From contig OX467083.1 in NCBI GenBank assembly GCA_950106755.1, positions 49,180,555-49,244,554 of the forward strand: a DNA stretch of 64,000 bases, written 5' to 3'. Shown in pieces: positions 12,982-25,251 of the stretch. Each line of letters starts with the position of its first letter. Positions within the stretch are counted from its first letter, which is position 1. The translations under genes were made by a program, and so were the position numbers. This DNA is from Climacium dendroides (Eukaryota; Streptophyta; Bryopsida; Hypnales; Climaciaceae). The notes under the pieces are model-generated. The model ran no database searches, was not told the DNA's origin, and saw only the letters and a list, made by a program, of their open reading frames with translations.

Positions 12982-13218
12982 GGGCCAGGGAGGACTGACC
13001 CCTCTATTGCCCCGTTTTCTACCCCTGGATAAAACACTGGAATCTTATTATTTGCCATCCATAAAAAAAATTGTAAATTTTGAATTCATATTTGCAATCA
13101 GAGACCCCAAATTAGTCTAGGGAGGTGTAGAGAAACAAATTTTACATGGTCCCAAATAGGGGGCAATTTTTACATTTACCCCTAGTTGGGGCAATAGAGG
13201 GGGCAGTCCTCCCTGGCC
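12982..13218. mobile_element. hAT-like MITE with 8 bp target duplication
   Basis: A 237 bp element begins GGGCCAGGGAGGACTG and ends with the inverse CAGTCCTCCCTGGCC, with inverted similarity continuing through CCCTCTATTGCCCC. Exactly eight A residues flank each side (12974-12981 and 13219-13226). An 8 bp duplication and a CAGGG-containing terminus fit hAT elements, although a run of A is low-information as a duplication. There is no coding capacity. Confidence 0.65.
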
Positions 13219-13509
13219 AAAAAAAAGGGGCGGATGAATGGTCAAGCACAGCTGCACTTCCTTTGTAAACGGATGTTTTTCATCCGTTTTCGGAGGGAGG
13301 GCTGCTTTTGAGTATGTCCCAAGTCTCACACCAAATCCTCAAAATCTGATTGGTGGCGAGCCAAAAATCAAGACGGGAAGTCAAAAAAGAGACTTGGGGT
13401 TTCACACTGTTAAGACTCAAGACTTCAAGTGTTTGAGTATGTTTCCAGTCAAGGTGCAAATTGAGACTTGGGGTTTCACACTATACCTTCCCAACTTTGC
13501 TAGCCATTT

Positions 13510-13815
13510 TTGATGGTAATGCATATATTAAGATGGTAATGCATATATTAATTATTAAGGATTCCATAAAAAGAATCTTCACCTAGCCATTTAGCCATTT
13601 TCCATTGTAACGCATATATTAGTTATTAAGGATTCTATAATAAAATAAAACTTCACTTGCTATATTAATTATTAAAAATTCCATAATAAAAACTTCACTT
13701 GCTAGCCATTTTCTACAGTAATGCATATATTAAGGATTCAATAAAAAAATCTTCACTTGCTAGCCATTTTCTATGGTATTATATTAAGGATTCAATAAAA
13801 AAATCTTCACTCTTC
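13510..13815. repeat. degenerate tandem array, about 70-90 bp units
   Basis: Several imperfect copies of a unit containing TAATGCATATATTA, AAGGATTC(A/C)ATAAAA, CTTCACTTGCTAGCCATTTT in varying order. Unit length varies because of internal deletions. It directly precedes the 90 bp duplication at 13.86 kb. Confidence 0.7.
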
Positions 13816-13860
13816 AAATTGAGTTTGACATTTGACGTGGAGAGACAAGTGGAGAGACAA

Positions 13861-14040
13861 GTAATTGGGACAAAGACAAAGACAAGTGGAGAGACAAGTA
13901 ATTGGGACAAAAATTTTAAAAATTAAAAAGGAATTGGTACTATAGGTATAGTAATTGGGACAAAGACAAAGACAAGTGGAGAGACAAGTAATTGGAACAA
14001 AAATTTTAAAAATTAAAAAGGGATTGGTACTATAGGTATA
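13861..14040. repeat. 2 x 90 bp tandem repeat
   Basis: The 90 bp unit starting GTAATTGGGACAAAGACA is present twice (13861-13950 and 13951-14040) with very few differences. Each unit contains smaller AGTGGAGAGACAAGT-type repeats that extend upstream to about 13838. Confidence 0.85.
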
Positions 14041-14224
14041 GGATCGGGCCGTTATAAAATAATGATATAGTATTCAATGACCTTCAATTCACAAGTATAA
14101 CATCCATTCCCTTTCACTTGAACTTTATCCTTTTTAAAAATATTTATTTAGTGTAGGACATGATAATATTCATTGGATTTAGGAAAAATAGTAGTATATA
14201 GATAATAAAATATATTGTATCTAT

Positions 14225-14381
14225 TAGCTATGCTAATGATCCTTTGGATGTAGTGCTAGCTATGCTAGTGCCCTTTTAGTTTTAGATGTAGGATGTAGTG
14301 CGTAGGATGTAGTACAAGCTATGCTAATACCCTTTTGGATGTAGTGCAAGCTATGCTAATACCCTTTTGGATGTAGTGCAT
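14225..14381. repeat. short tandem array, 32 bp unit
   Basis: Units of about 32 bp based on CAAGCTATGCTAATACCC followed by TTTTGGATGTAGTG. The last two units, beginning at 14315 and 14347, are nearly identical; earlier ones are degenerate. Confidence 0.75.
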
Positions 14382-14399
14382 GACTTAACTATATGGTTT

Positions 14400-15631
14400 A
14401 TTTTCATACTTGAATTTGCCACTAGATAGTATTAAATTTGATTCAAGATTTCATATTTGAATATGTTTCTACCTAACTCCAAATGCTTCCATGGATAGAA
14501 TTAAATTTGAACAAAAATACTAAAAAACAAAATACTAAAATACAACCACTCGGTTATAATGTGCCTTTCAAAGTCATGTTATTTTTCTAAAATTGTAATG
14601 AACTTGTATAATTATACTCAATAAGGTCATTTATGTTGTCAAATGAGGTTCTAAATATTTGGAGGACTTTCTTTGTTCAATTTTCTTTAGAAATGTAAAG
14701 TTCTAAACATTTGGAGGACTTTCTTGGTTTTCAATTTTCTTTGGAAGTTAACTTTAGATAACCACTAAATATTAAAGTGTCCTTTGGATGGTCAAATATA
14801 TTTTGTGCATGTTGATGAATGGATGATTTTCATCCAAATTTGTGTGTATTTTTGTTAATGCTATATTCGCATCATTCTTAAGAAGATCATTTTTATAATT
14901 TAAAGTATATACGTGAGTTAATACGGTAATTGATGTAGGACTATTTATCTTAATTATTATTTTTAAGATGAATGTATTTTTACATAAAAAGCTACAAGGG
15001 GTGTATTGCCAATACCCCATGGTTTTTGTAAATTCATTCATTTAGTTACTAAAGCGGGGTTGTATTACATATAAAATTTAAGTGTCCAATTTGTTCCTAT
15101 TCCTACCCTTCTTCACAAATTTTCCCTTCCCTTTACTACATTCATATAGGGGATACACCATGAAACCAACAACAATCAATTTGATTCAATTCAAGTATCA
15201 ATTCAAGTATTACTGATCAAGTGGTGTTTTTTAATAATAAGTTTTTAATTGAAACTTCAAAATCCTCACTCAAACTATCCTATGAAAATTCCATTCAATA
15301 TGAATGCATTTAATATATATGGCTTCAAAGATTGATGTTACATGGATTATAAACTTAATCTTTATATTCTAAAGTTTTCAATTTGTTGAACACTCTAAGG
15401 TAAACCCTTCTATTCATGCAGTATAACAATTTTTGCCACTAATGGTCAATGTCTTACATTTTTTTCATCAACCACCCTTCATCATATATTTTCTTGACTA
15501 TGTTAATTTTATCATCCATACCATATGTCCACATCTTTATTCACTACACTAAGAAAAATTTATATGGACCCTATCTATCAAGGCCAACTTATTAATAAAA
15601 ATTCCTACTATATGATATTTTTACACAAATT

Positions 15632-15694
<63 letters not shown>

Positions 15695-17020
15695 GAAAAT
15701 TTTCATGGCCTCTATGGTAGCCCTACATATTATATAATTTTTTTTTCCTTGAATAAATTAATCCTATCTTTTAACTAATTTAGTTTTCTAAAAAATTCAC
15801 AATAATCTCCTTAGAACATCATTTTGTTAAATTCAAGACAACATAGTTGTTTTTAAAAATTTATATGGGACAATATATCAAAAAAATGGTACACTACATA
15901 TTGTATTTCAATACTTGAAGATTTTTTTCCTTAAAGCTTGATTTTTACATTCAAAATGATTTTTTTGTTTTTGAAAAAACTCAAAAAAAATGAAGTTTCT
16001 AAAGTATAGTTCCTATTCCAATTGAGTAATTTGAAAAATTCCTTAAAAACAAGCATTTCATTGAAATTTGAAGTTGAAAATCTATAATTAGATCCTTATG
16101 TATAGAGTCTAACAGAAATATTCTTTATACTACAATGTTCTACACTATAATTTACTTCTATTATAAAAATTTCAGATTTAGTAGTATGCCTAGTTGTCAT
16201 TTGAGGTTGTGCAAAACAATACTATTGAAATTGATCTATATTTCATCACAAATGATAACCATGGTCCAATTCATTGACAATTTTTTCTTTGACTTATTAT
16301 CATACTATTATCATTATTAAACTACCATATCTATTTTGTGTTTATTTTTCATTCCAATAGACAAAACTTCAACTATTTGGCCAAGAATGAAGGAAATACC
16401 GACACTACCATATTGACCAAGCAAGGAAGAAATAAAAGATAAGGCTCAAAATTTGTGGAACTATATTTGAATTATTTTGTATTAAAATATTATTGTCCAT
16501 TTATTCCCATACAAGTTTAACTTCTAAGGAATAGGTCCATTACAAAATAGTCAAATATCATATCTAAGCTAAATTTTCCCTTTTAAATTGTATTCAAATA
16601 CCAATATTATATTTTTATTATGTGACATTTTATAGTCTCAATCATTATGACAATTTCCACTTTGTTTTATGAAAAATTGTCATAGTTGTAATTTTTGTGA
16701 CTAAAAGTGAAAATAAACCTGTAAATATAATAAAAATAGTTCAATTAATTTGAAATTATTTCAAGAAGTACAAGTAGCAATGGAGATTAGTGCAAAAAAT
16801 TTCAATTATAGTTGTTTTATTTTTTACACCCAAAACACCTCCAACAATGATCTTCATGTCAAATTTCACTATCATGCTAAATTTATCCTATTATATAATT
16901 GATATATACAATATTAATATTTTTACATATAAAAAAGCTTATTTTCTACTAAGTGATTTTTTCATAAATTTTGATGGAAAAATCAAGTAATTATAATTTT
17001 TTGAAGTAAAAGGTTGAAAT
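14400..17020. other. gene-free AT-rich region
   Basis: No gene, transposon end or RNA is recognisable apart from the microsatellite at 15.63 kb. The open frames are short and AT-driven. Confidence 0.55.
15632..15694. repeat. (TAGA)n microsatellite
   Basis: About 63 bp of uninterrupted TAGA/GATA tetranucleotide, nearly 16 units. Its perfection suggests it is length-variable between individuals. Confidence 0.95.
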
Positions 17021-17029
17021 AAAATTATA

Positions 17030-17572
17030 CTCCCTCCATCCCTAAATGATCATCCTATTGGCCTCAATTTTTTGTCCCCAAATGATCTTCTTATTGTACT
17101 TTGTGATCTTGAAAATTGATCAAATTTGGCTATCAATTGCTATTTGGGACCAACAAAAGAACTCTGAGGAGTAGTTCTCCCTCCCTCCATGTAATCATCA
17201 ATAAAAAGACTAAAGGGGTCAATCAACATTGCTTATTCTTATTTTTTGAGTGTTGCCTAATTGAAGGAGATGAAGCTTTAGGAGGTATTAGAGAGGTCTA
17301 CATATAGTCTTGGCCCTATACTAACTACCTACAAAATGATACCTCACACTCAACAAATAAGTGCCCACTGGTGCTTCTTCAAAATGCCCCTAAAAATTCA
17401 CTTTTCAATATTCTAAAATTGCACTTTGAAAAGAGTTCTAAAACTCAGTTTTTAGGATGCTAGAAGTGCATTGAACTCTACTTACAACTCAAACTAGGTT
17501 TTAAAAATGTTATTTTTAATCTTAATGTAAGACATTTTGTTAAACAAAAATGTTATTTTGGGATGGAAGGAG
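17030..17572. mobile_element. Stowaway-like (Tc1/mariner) MITE
   Basis: A 543 bp element flanked by TA (17028-17029 and 17573-17574). The left terminus reads CTCCCTCCATCCC and the right terminus, reversed, CTCCTTCCATCCC, a 12 of 13 match. The CTCCCTCC start and TA target are the hallmark of Stowaway MITEs of plants. It is longer than typical Stowaways but has no transposase frame. Confidence 0.8.
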
Positions 17573-18285
17573 TACCGATTAGAATGTATATTCAAATAAT
17601 TTGGGATTTTTACCATAAATGAAGTTCAGAATAAAAATAATAATTTTGTAGTTTAAATTTGAAATTAAAAAAAATTGAATGAAAAACACATAATATAGAT
17701 TTTGATACTTGGAGCTTGCAATTGGAATATTTCTTTCAATTTTTTAATTTTTTATAAATTTTAAAATGGAATAAAACTAAAACTTGTTTCATAGAAAACT
17801 TCATTTTCTTAGTCTAAAACACATCCCAATAATGAATATTTTGAATTTTACAATTAGGGTTGACTAAGGTGCATCCATTTGGGGGATGCCTAGACCTTAA
17901 AGGTTTAAATGACATTGTTTGTAATAGTTAAATATTGTTATAGATGGAACACTTTTGGCTATACAAAATTATATTATGAAGAAGACATGAATTTCATTTA
18001 GTCAGTCTACCATTGTGTTGTAGTAGTTCTTTGTTGGCATAGAATTTTGAATCCAACCATACCTATCCTTTGTACTCGTTGTCAAGCAGGTCCCAATGAA
18101 ACTATCCTTCATCCTTTTCCACATCTGTGAGAAAACATGCCATGCATAGAACTTTGCTTTGTTTGTACTTTTTAAGGTAGCAACACCAATAAACATGATT
18201 GTCTCCATGGGTGTGGCCCATGCTATCACCCATAGCTGTTGTTTTAAGTTCCGTAATTGGAAAGTTGAAAAAAATGATGGTCATA

Positions 18286-18477
18286 CACTAGTAGAAAATG
18301 CAGGAGCTTCAACAGAGTTCTGTTGTTTCGGTTGCGTTGTTTCGGTCACTGAACAACAGAAATCTGTTGAAATTAACAGAAATTTGTTAATTTCAACAGA
18401 TTTCTATTGTTTAGTGACTGAAACAACGCGACCAAAACAATAGAATTCTGTTGAAATTTCTGCGTTTTCTACTAGTG
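18286..18477. mobile_element. palindromic CACTA-type MITE
   Basis: A 192 bp element starting CACTAGTAGAAAATGCAG and ending with the inverse TGCGTTTTCTACTAGTG, flanked by a perfect ATA duplication (18283-18285, 18478-18480). The interior is one long imperfect palindrome in which CAACAGA and AACAGAAAT blocks are mirrored about the centre near 18385, so a transcript would fold into a hairpin. CACTA ends plus a 3 bp duplication identify the superfamily. The same terminal sequence ends the 2.1 kb element at 40.0 kb, its plausible relative. Confidence 0.88.
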
Positions 18478-18759
18478 ATAGAAGAAAACAATGGCAAAAT
18501 TAAGTGAAAGGCGGATGATAAGAATTTGTATTTCTATGAAGTAAAATGACAAGGTTGATGAGTCTAATGGGTGTACATGCCATGTGTAACTATTATAGTC
18601 TATGATAACACCTAGCATTGGATTTGCAGAGGACTATCAATTCCACACTATTTTAGGTTTGGCCAATTATGCATCATCAGGTCCAAACTGCCTTGGTGTT
18701 TGAAGAAAGGACCCTTGATGTAGTCACTATTTAGGGATTCAATCATGTGGATAGCATAG

Positions 18760-19310
18760 TTAGATAGGAATACCATTTGCTTCAACAATAACTTGTGGTC
18801 TACATAGAAATTCATTAGGAAAAAATTGAATCCACAAAGAGGCCTTGAGTTTTGTTACTAATTTTTATACTACTTGCATGAATATGAAGGTGGCCACATC
18901 CTCATTAGGATCACCACTTAGCATGTGCTCCATTCTTCATGGTAAAACCATCATGGGATTTATAAGATCATGGAGATGGATTGGATAATGATGACAAATT
19001 TTTGAATTCATCGTGCAATTTATAGCCCAATTAGTGAGTTGAGAAGGCTCTTCTTGCCTAAATTTATGAGATCATGGAGATGGATTGGATAATGATGATG
19101 AATTTTTGAATTCATCATGCAATTCTTGGCCCGATTAGTGAATTGAGAAGGCTCTTCCCACCCAAACTTTTGTATTACGAAGCGGCTTCTTTTGAGGTTC
19201 AATTTTTTCCTAATGTGGAGCAAGATAGGAATACCATTTGCTTCAACAATAACTTGTAGTCTACATAGAAATTGGAGCAGGTCTAATGGGAGGCATTCAT
19301 TGATCATGCA
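18760..19310. repeat. dispersed repeat R5, copy 1, with internal tandem duplication
   Basis: This region is a diverged inverted relative of 62.05-62.52 kb; shared phrases include GGTGGCCACATCCTCATTAG and AGAAGGCTCTTC. It contains two roughly 105 bp tandem copies (about 18959-19062 and 19063-19165) starting ATTTATAAGATCATGGAG/ATTTATGAGATCATGG. A GGAATACCATTTGCTTCAAC phrase is also repeated at about 18768 and 19229. It may derive from an old transposon gene, but no domain is readable. Confidence 0.65.
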
Positions 19311-21470
19311 AAGGTGGCTTGGCTTAAAGCCACTTTATGAGCTATATCCAGACAATTAAATTGCAAAGTTTATTTGATTTAAAAAATTAGAAAATCCAAT
19401 GAGTAGGAGCTCAATTGCTCATAATTAAGTCAAAAATAGGGATTGTGTTTGAAATACAACACCTCATTTAGGCATAGTACAATAGCATTTTCAACTAAAT
19501 TTTGAAATTAATCTGACTAAAATTTTAAACTTTGAACTAAATTTTTAATATTAATCTGATTTAAATTTCATTACCAAAAATCCATTTGAGATATTGAGAC
19601 TCCAATCAAAAGTTTTGAACAAGTTTTAAAGAGGGTTTGGAAAGGACATTTAAAAAAAAAATTCAAAAATCTTCTCTAAAATTTGTTTATAACATTTGAC
19701 AAGAGGATTGAAATCTCAAATGGATTTTTGGTAATGGCATTTAACTTGATTTCCCAAATTTTTATGGTTCAAAGTTTTTTGAAAAAATCATTTTATTATG
19801 CCTAAATGAGATCTAAAATTGTACTTCAAAAATATTTCCTTTGTTTTGACAATGACCAATCAAGCTCTCATCTTCAAATTATCCCATATGCTTTGAGGAT
19901 TCATGATGGACAATGGATTTCAATATAAAAATGACATTTCTACCCTCCAAAGCTACAAATGTCAATGAAGCATTCCCTTCATTTTACCATTAGAATTTGT
20001 TGGATGAACCGCAATTGTATTGGTGAACTAAAATTGAACCTCTTGTACTTAAATGATTCTTTCAAATTTAATACATAATGGACTAATGTGAAAATATTAC
20101 CATACAAACTTCACAAGAGGCATATTTTTTTCAACAAATTTTATTGAATTTGAGGATCGGATGCAAAAGTTATAGCTTCTCAAAGTTCATTGTAGCCCCG
20201 ACACATGCAAAATATGTCCATGAGGATTGTTGATTGGTGAACTTCAATTTGTGAAGTTGTCAAGAAGACTTCACTTGTTGGTGTTTACACTACAACCATT
20301 CAAGACTTTTTAACACATTATTTTATTATCTTTCCATCTCCTTGTCTCCAACATTCCATTAGTTGCCTCAAATAACCATGCAGGTCTTGGCCAAAACTTC
20401 TTGATCGACTAGTGCACTTCTCCACCTTAGTCCAAAGTGACCCTTAGTTACTCATAATTTTTTGGATTGATATGAAATTTTAACCAAAAAAGCTAGACTA
20501 CTATGCGCAACTTTAGACATGAAAATTATTGGAAACAAACACTATATGAAGAAGAATCAAGCTGCCAAAGTTCATTGTAATCCAAAAATGTTAGGATTTT
20601 GAATTTTGAATTGCTCCCAAACATTCAAAACAACTTGGATTCATATGAAAATTTTACTACAATAACTAAGCTTCAAAGAAAATATAATTCAACAAATTTT
20701 ATTGAAAACAAACATTGGATGAAGGAGATACAATCCCCCAAAGTTGTAGCCATCAGATGCAGTTTTGTGAACTCAAATCGAACCTTTGAACTTCAATTGG
20801 CTTACAAAAAATTGGTACATTTTGGATTAATCTAAAAAAAATTAAGACACAAACTAGAAGAAAGAGTGGAAATTTTTCAACAAGTTTTATTGAATTTGGG
20901 TAGCAAATGCAAAAGTTATAGCATTTTGAATCGGACTTAAACTATGTGAGACACTTTTTGTTCCTTGGAGCGTTTAAGGGTTAACCCTAAAATACCAAGA
21001 GAAATAAAAAAGATGACTACTGAATTTTTTTTCCAAGTGACTAGATGATTTTCATCCATTGTGAATAATTTTGTTGATAGTATACATAACATTGTTCACC
21101 TTTACAGGAGGATCCCTTTTAATTGCTCCCTCCAATACTAGAAGAGAAATGTGTTTGCTACAACTGGCTAAAATGTGGTTGTATCCTATACAACTATCCT
21201 GCAATTGTAGCTCTCTCTATTTGCACCAAATTCTTACATCATTGTTTGATGTCATTACTTTATATCATTAGTATAATGTTTTAGTTGTAAAATAGTTGTA
21301 GAATGAAGTGGATACATTGTTTTAGTCGCAAAGTAGTCATAGAACGAAGAATAGGATTATGAGAGTTGTAACAAAGTTCAAATTTAAAATGAATGTGAGT
21401 TATTCTCCATCCAATATACTTGAGCTTGGTTTCCTATGCCTTGAACACATATGAAAAAAATTGCAATACA
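19311..21470. other. gene-free AT-rich region
   Basis: Only AT-rich decayed DNA with short frames is visible. At 20.95-20.98 kb it carries a GCGTTTAAGGGTTAACCC phrase related to a motif that ends other repeat blocks in this window. I see no gene. Confidence 0.5.
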
Positions 21471-21479
21471 CATTTGTGC

Positions 21480-21663
21480 CACATAGAGGAAAGTTTTACC
21501 TACATGGTTCGCGTTTCGTTGTTGTGCTGACACACAAGGCTACCCTTCTCCGAAAGCTCCGCAAGCCTACTGGTCTTCAGATCCCTCGGAAGGGTTTACT
21601 GCACAAGGCCCCGAAAAGGACACTGGCTCCTGCAGAAGGCCGCAGCCCAACCTTTGTAATATG
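21480..21663 (+). other. isolated GC-richer island, unidentified
   Basis: A patch of about 180 bp with clearly higher GC than the AT-rich DNA on both sides. It keeps one plus-strand frame open (to 21664) that is basic in composition. I do not recognise the product. It could be a captured exon fragment or part of a transposon; there is no partner exon, splice pair or terminal repeat nearby. Confidence 0.3.
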
Positions 21664-21914
21664 AAAATGTGTGAACAATGATATTGCCTAAATACGTGTG
21701 CAATTATATCTTCAAAATTAATCTCATATATTTTTCAATTAATTTTTATGTGAAAATATGAAAAGAAAATTAAAAAATTCACCAAAAGTAGAGTTCCTTG
21801 AAATTTCATATGTTGGTTAAGGTTTCATAAAGCAATAGATTTAGTAGGATAGCTTTGATAGGTTATTGTTATGATGGAGTTAATCTTTATATGCTACGGT
21901 GGATGTTTTTGCCA

Positions 21915-22140
21915 ATGGATGACAAGTGGATGTTTTTGGTCCAATGGATGACAAAGTATTCTCTTATGTAGGAAAGAAATACAACTATTCATCCTCAAAA
22001 TTAGGGGTAGAAAGGGGAAATTTTCTATAGTAATTTGACACCCAATGATTATTTTTTATTTCTTTAAACTAGATGATGTCACACAATTCCAAAAGGGCTG
22101 ATTTCCAGTCACTAGCCCAACATTTAAGGGTTAAAAAGGA
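21915..22140 (+). repeat. dispersed repeat R2, copy 3
   Basis: Diverged copy of the repeat also seen at 5.69-5.84, 6.89-7.06 and 49.21-49.44 kb. Shared landmarks, in order, are CCAATGGATGACAAAGTA, TATGTAGGA, TTCATCCTCAAAATT, AAAGGGGAAAT, CCAATGA and a terminal ATTTAAGG(G/A)TTAA. No end structure is clear. Confidence 0.6.
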
Positions 22141-22689
22141 AAATATTGAAGGGCTTCATAGTGGGGTTGTAAGACTTCTTTGAGGGAACTGTACAAGAAA
22201 ATGAACGTTTCTGACGGAGATTTCAGACTCGTAGGATTGGAAAATAGCAATTTTTATTCCAATTTTCAATGAACGCAGTTTCAGTGAATGATTCTGGATG
22301 ATTCCCTTATTATGGTATTTTTAAACTTTTCAGCACAAGACATGCCTCATCACCATGCATTTTGTTTTGGCAACTTGTAGTGCCTTGATCATTATATGAA
22401 GTTTTTTAGCCTGAACCTTCGAAAAAAGGAACAATCAAATAACCAAAGATCAGCATTACTTACACACCAGTAATATTGTAATATTGTCAGAGAAGCGTAG
22501 TAGCGAAATCATCCGTTCGTAAGTTTCAAAAATGTCAAAAAAAGTTTCAAAGTTGACAACATTGATAGCCTGAGTTTGTCCGTGGAAGCTACTACATCGG
22601 AGCTTCTATCGTCAGCACAAACTGTATGCCATATACAAATTCACTGCAATGAACATGATCCCAGGCCTATTTATGTACAGTCGACTACT

Positions 22690-25251
22690 TTAGTCAGAGT
22701 CAGAGTTGTCATGCAAGAACACTTCGTCCATGATGATAATGAGAGCAAACACTAGAGCTTCGTCCACACCAGGAAAAACCGTCACCCCAAATGTGTCCTT
22801 GTCCAGGATCGCCGTTGTGAAGGTGATTTGCCGTGTTACCTGAAAACATAATCCACACAACCAACCAGACACTTTAGCAAGAAACCTCGTTTACATCATT
22901 CACCTTCTCTAATTTCAAACTCCGTATCTTTTATTCTGTTACCAGACCGCCGTACGGAACAAATGTACCCTATTCGAAATTATTCACACTATATACTCAC
23001 TATGATGGACATCATAAGAAGTTACAAATGTGGTGACAAAGCATTCGATGAAAAGGATCTAGACCATTTTTCTTTAACTCCAATCCGAAGGACGTCTTCT
23101 TATGCAACAGTGAACTATCACAGTGCTACAAAACGTCTTATAATTACAGGCATTTTCGCCAGAGGCCATGACAAGGTGCACTCAACCCTCCCTAATGTTC
23201 ATAGCATCCATTGAAATTAATCTACAGCATGAGAGATTATCGAGTTATACATACTAAGAATGTGCAATTTACGGCGGGTAAACAGAGCTCACTGAAACTA
23301 GGTTACGGAAGGAAGGGGAAGTGTTTCAAGGGTGTTACCAAGGCCGCTTGTTCAGCGCCGCGGAAGATGGTGATGTTGCGATCGAAGAAGTCGCCCTTCA
23401 CTTGGTAATCGGGGTTGTGCTTCCCCGTGGTGCTGGAGGCCAGCATGACGTCCATGGCGGTTTTGAACTGCACCAACGAGGATTTCTTACACGTCGCCAA
23501 GACGTGGTTGCCATCGCCCGCCAGAATCTCCCAAGTGTCGTGCATCGTGATCAACTGCAGCACACGAAGGACACAAATCGACTTTAACAATATTATTCGT
23601 AACCGCAGGATCACTTCCAAGCCCCGGGCAGCAACTATGATCCTAAGTTACATACGGCGTTCCTAACTAATTAAGTCGTTAAGAATGCGGTTTTGAATTC
23701 ATTATATACGTATCTCAGATAGCCATCATCAGCGGAATCACCAGCTATGAACCAATCTGGCATAACATTTCCAATTTTTGATTCGACATTTGCCTGTTGG
23801 CCTGTGCAAATCTTTAATGGCTAAACACTATCTAGGAGTAGCATTCACATACCAAAGGAGATTATTAACATTCGCTGGACTAGCCTGGTCCAAATTTGAA
23901 CATGAAAAACGATACCCTTTCCAAGAAGTGACGCTACGGCAACTCGAGATATGTTCACACAAAATCGCCACCTCAAGTGTTCAGATTTCATTCATTTAAG
24001 TAGCGATTCCAGGTGCCCATACCTTGGCAAGAGCACATATCATCTCCAGCATCACAAGGCGATTATCTCAGGTTCTCGTATTGCCATACAGTTAACATTG
24101 TTCCCCAATGAAGAAAATTATTATTAGTGTCACTCATTTTCTCTGCAACCCGTTATCTCCCTGGATTTCCCCATTCTTAGTTCAATACCATGTGAGAAAC
24201 TTCAGAGGGTGACAAAAAGAATCTCCCTGTATGGAATGAGGTGCAGCCAAAGATAAGAAGGGTGGATGGATGTGAGAGAGGTGAATTAATCCGGGATGGA
24301 TGGACAGATGTTGGATGAGTACCTTCTTCTTCATGGTGAGGATTTTGTTGCCGGAGGCGTCCCGCAAGAAGCGCTTGTCTTTCATGCTGGCAATGCGTCC
24401 GTCCACTTTGTAGTGATTGTGTCCGACTTGGTCGGTGATGGTCCAGTCGCCCTTGCTGACGGACATCTTCTTCTTCGACACGGCGTAGCTGCGCACCGTC
24501 TGCGCCACGTACTGCTGCCCCACTACCGGAACGTGCTGCTGGCCGATCCCGGCCCCGGTACCGGCGCTTGGCGTCAGACCCGTGGCTTGCCCGATGTTCT
24601 GAGGCGGCTGGACGTAGCCTGCCCCGCCCCCGCCCGCGGTGTGCACTCCCGCGGTGTTCATGCCGGGCGTCGAAGTGGGATGCACGCCTGCACACACAGA
24701 GTTTCACCACATTCGTATGCAATTGGAACCAACAGGCAATGGTTTGATTGCATCAACAGTAATCTCTCTCGATGCCAGTACTAACTACTAACAGTGAACC
24801 CTCTCTTTACATGTGCCATAGCTGGGTAGATTGATAGCTAACATTCAATCTGAGTGTGATTTGTGCCATTTCAGAACATCGTTACCTTGTCAACAAATCA
24901 GACATGGTTTGATTGCAACCATATCGATCTCCCTCGATACCAGAAACAGTGACCCCTCTTTCACATGTGCCATAGCTAAGGAGAATGATAGTTACCATTC
25001 AGTCTAAAATGTGTAATCTGTGCCATCGCAGAATCGTAACCTTATTCACAAAGCAGACATGGTGTGATTGCATGAACAACGATCACTCTCCCTCTCTCTC
25101 GATGCCAGTAACAGTGTGTCCAATTCTGAATAGCTAGATTACCACGTAGTCTTCAACCTCTGTGTACTCTGTGAAGGAACTGGTTACCTGGGGTGTTGAT
25201 GTTGGGTTGAGTGTGCGGGTAGCCTCCTCCCACTCCCTGGTTGTACGCCAT
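22690..25251 (-). CDS. LURP-one-related (LOR) protein, tubby C2-like fold
   Basis: Complete four-exon gene coding for about 243 residues: exon 1 25251-25188, exon 2 24687-24323, exon 3 23554-23339, exon 4 22839-22690 (TAA). All donors and acceptors are GT/AG and the phases join cleanly (1, 0, 0). Residues 1-85 are a Gly/Pro/Thr-rich tail beginning MAYNQGVGGGYPHTQPN. The LOR domain follows: VSKKKMSVSKGDWTI, then ILTMKKK joined to LITMHDTWEILAG, an FDRNITIFRG strand, and DKDTFGVTVFPGVDEALVFA near the end, finishing with an acidic HDNSDSD tail. The family shares the barrel fold of tubby C-terminal domains and phospholipid scramblases; a member (LURP1) acts in oomycete defence in Arabidopsis. The biochemical role of this copy cannot be inferred. 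The Gly/Pro-rich head is longer than in many LOR proteins. Confidence 0.92.

Noticed and set aside
15632..15694. Regular repeat considered as a CRISPR-like array
   Set aside because: It is an uninterrupted TAGA microsatellite with no spacers, in a plant genome.
24296..24784. 162-codon plus-strand frame over the LURP-one-related exon 2
   Set aside because: Antisense shadow; the minus frame joins cleanly to three other exons with matching phases.
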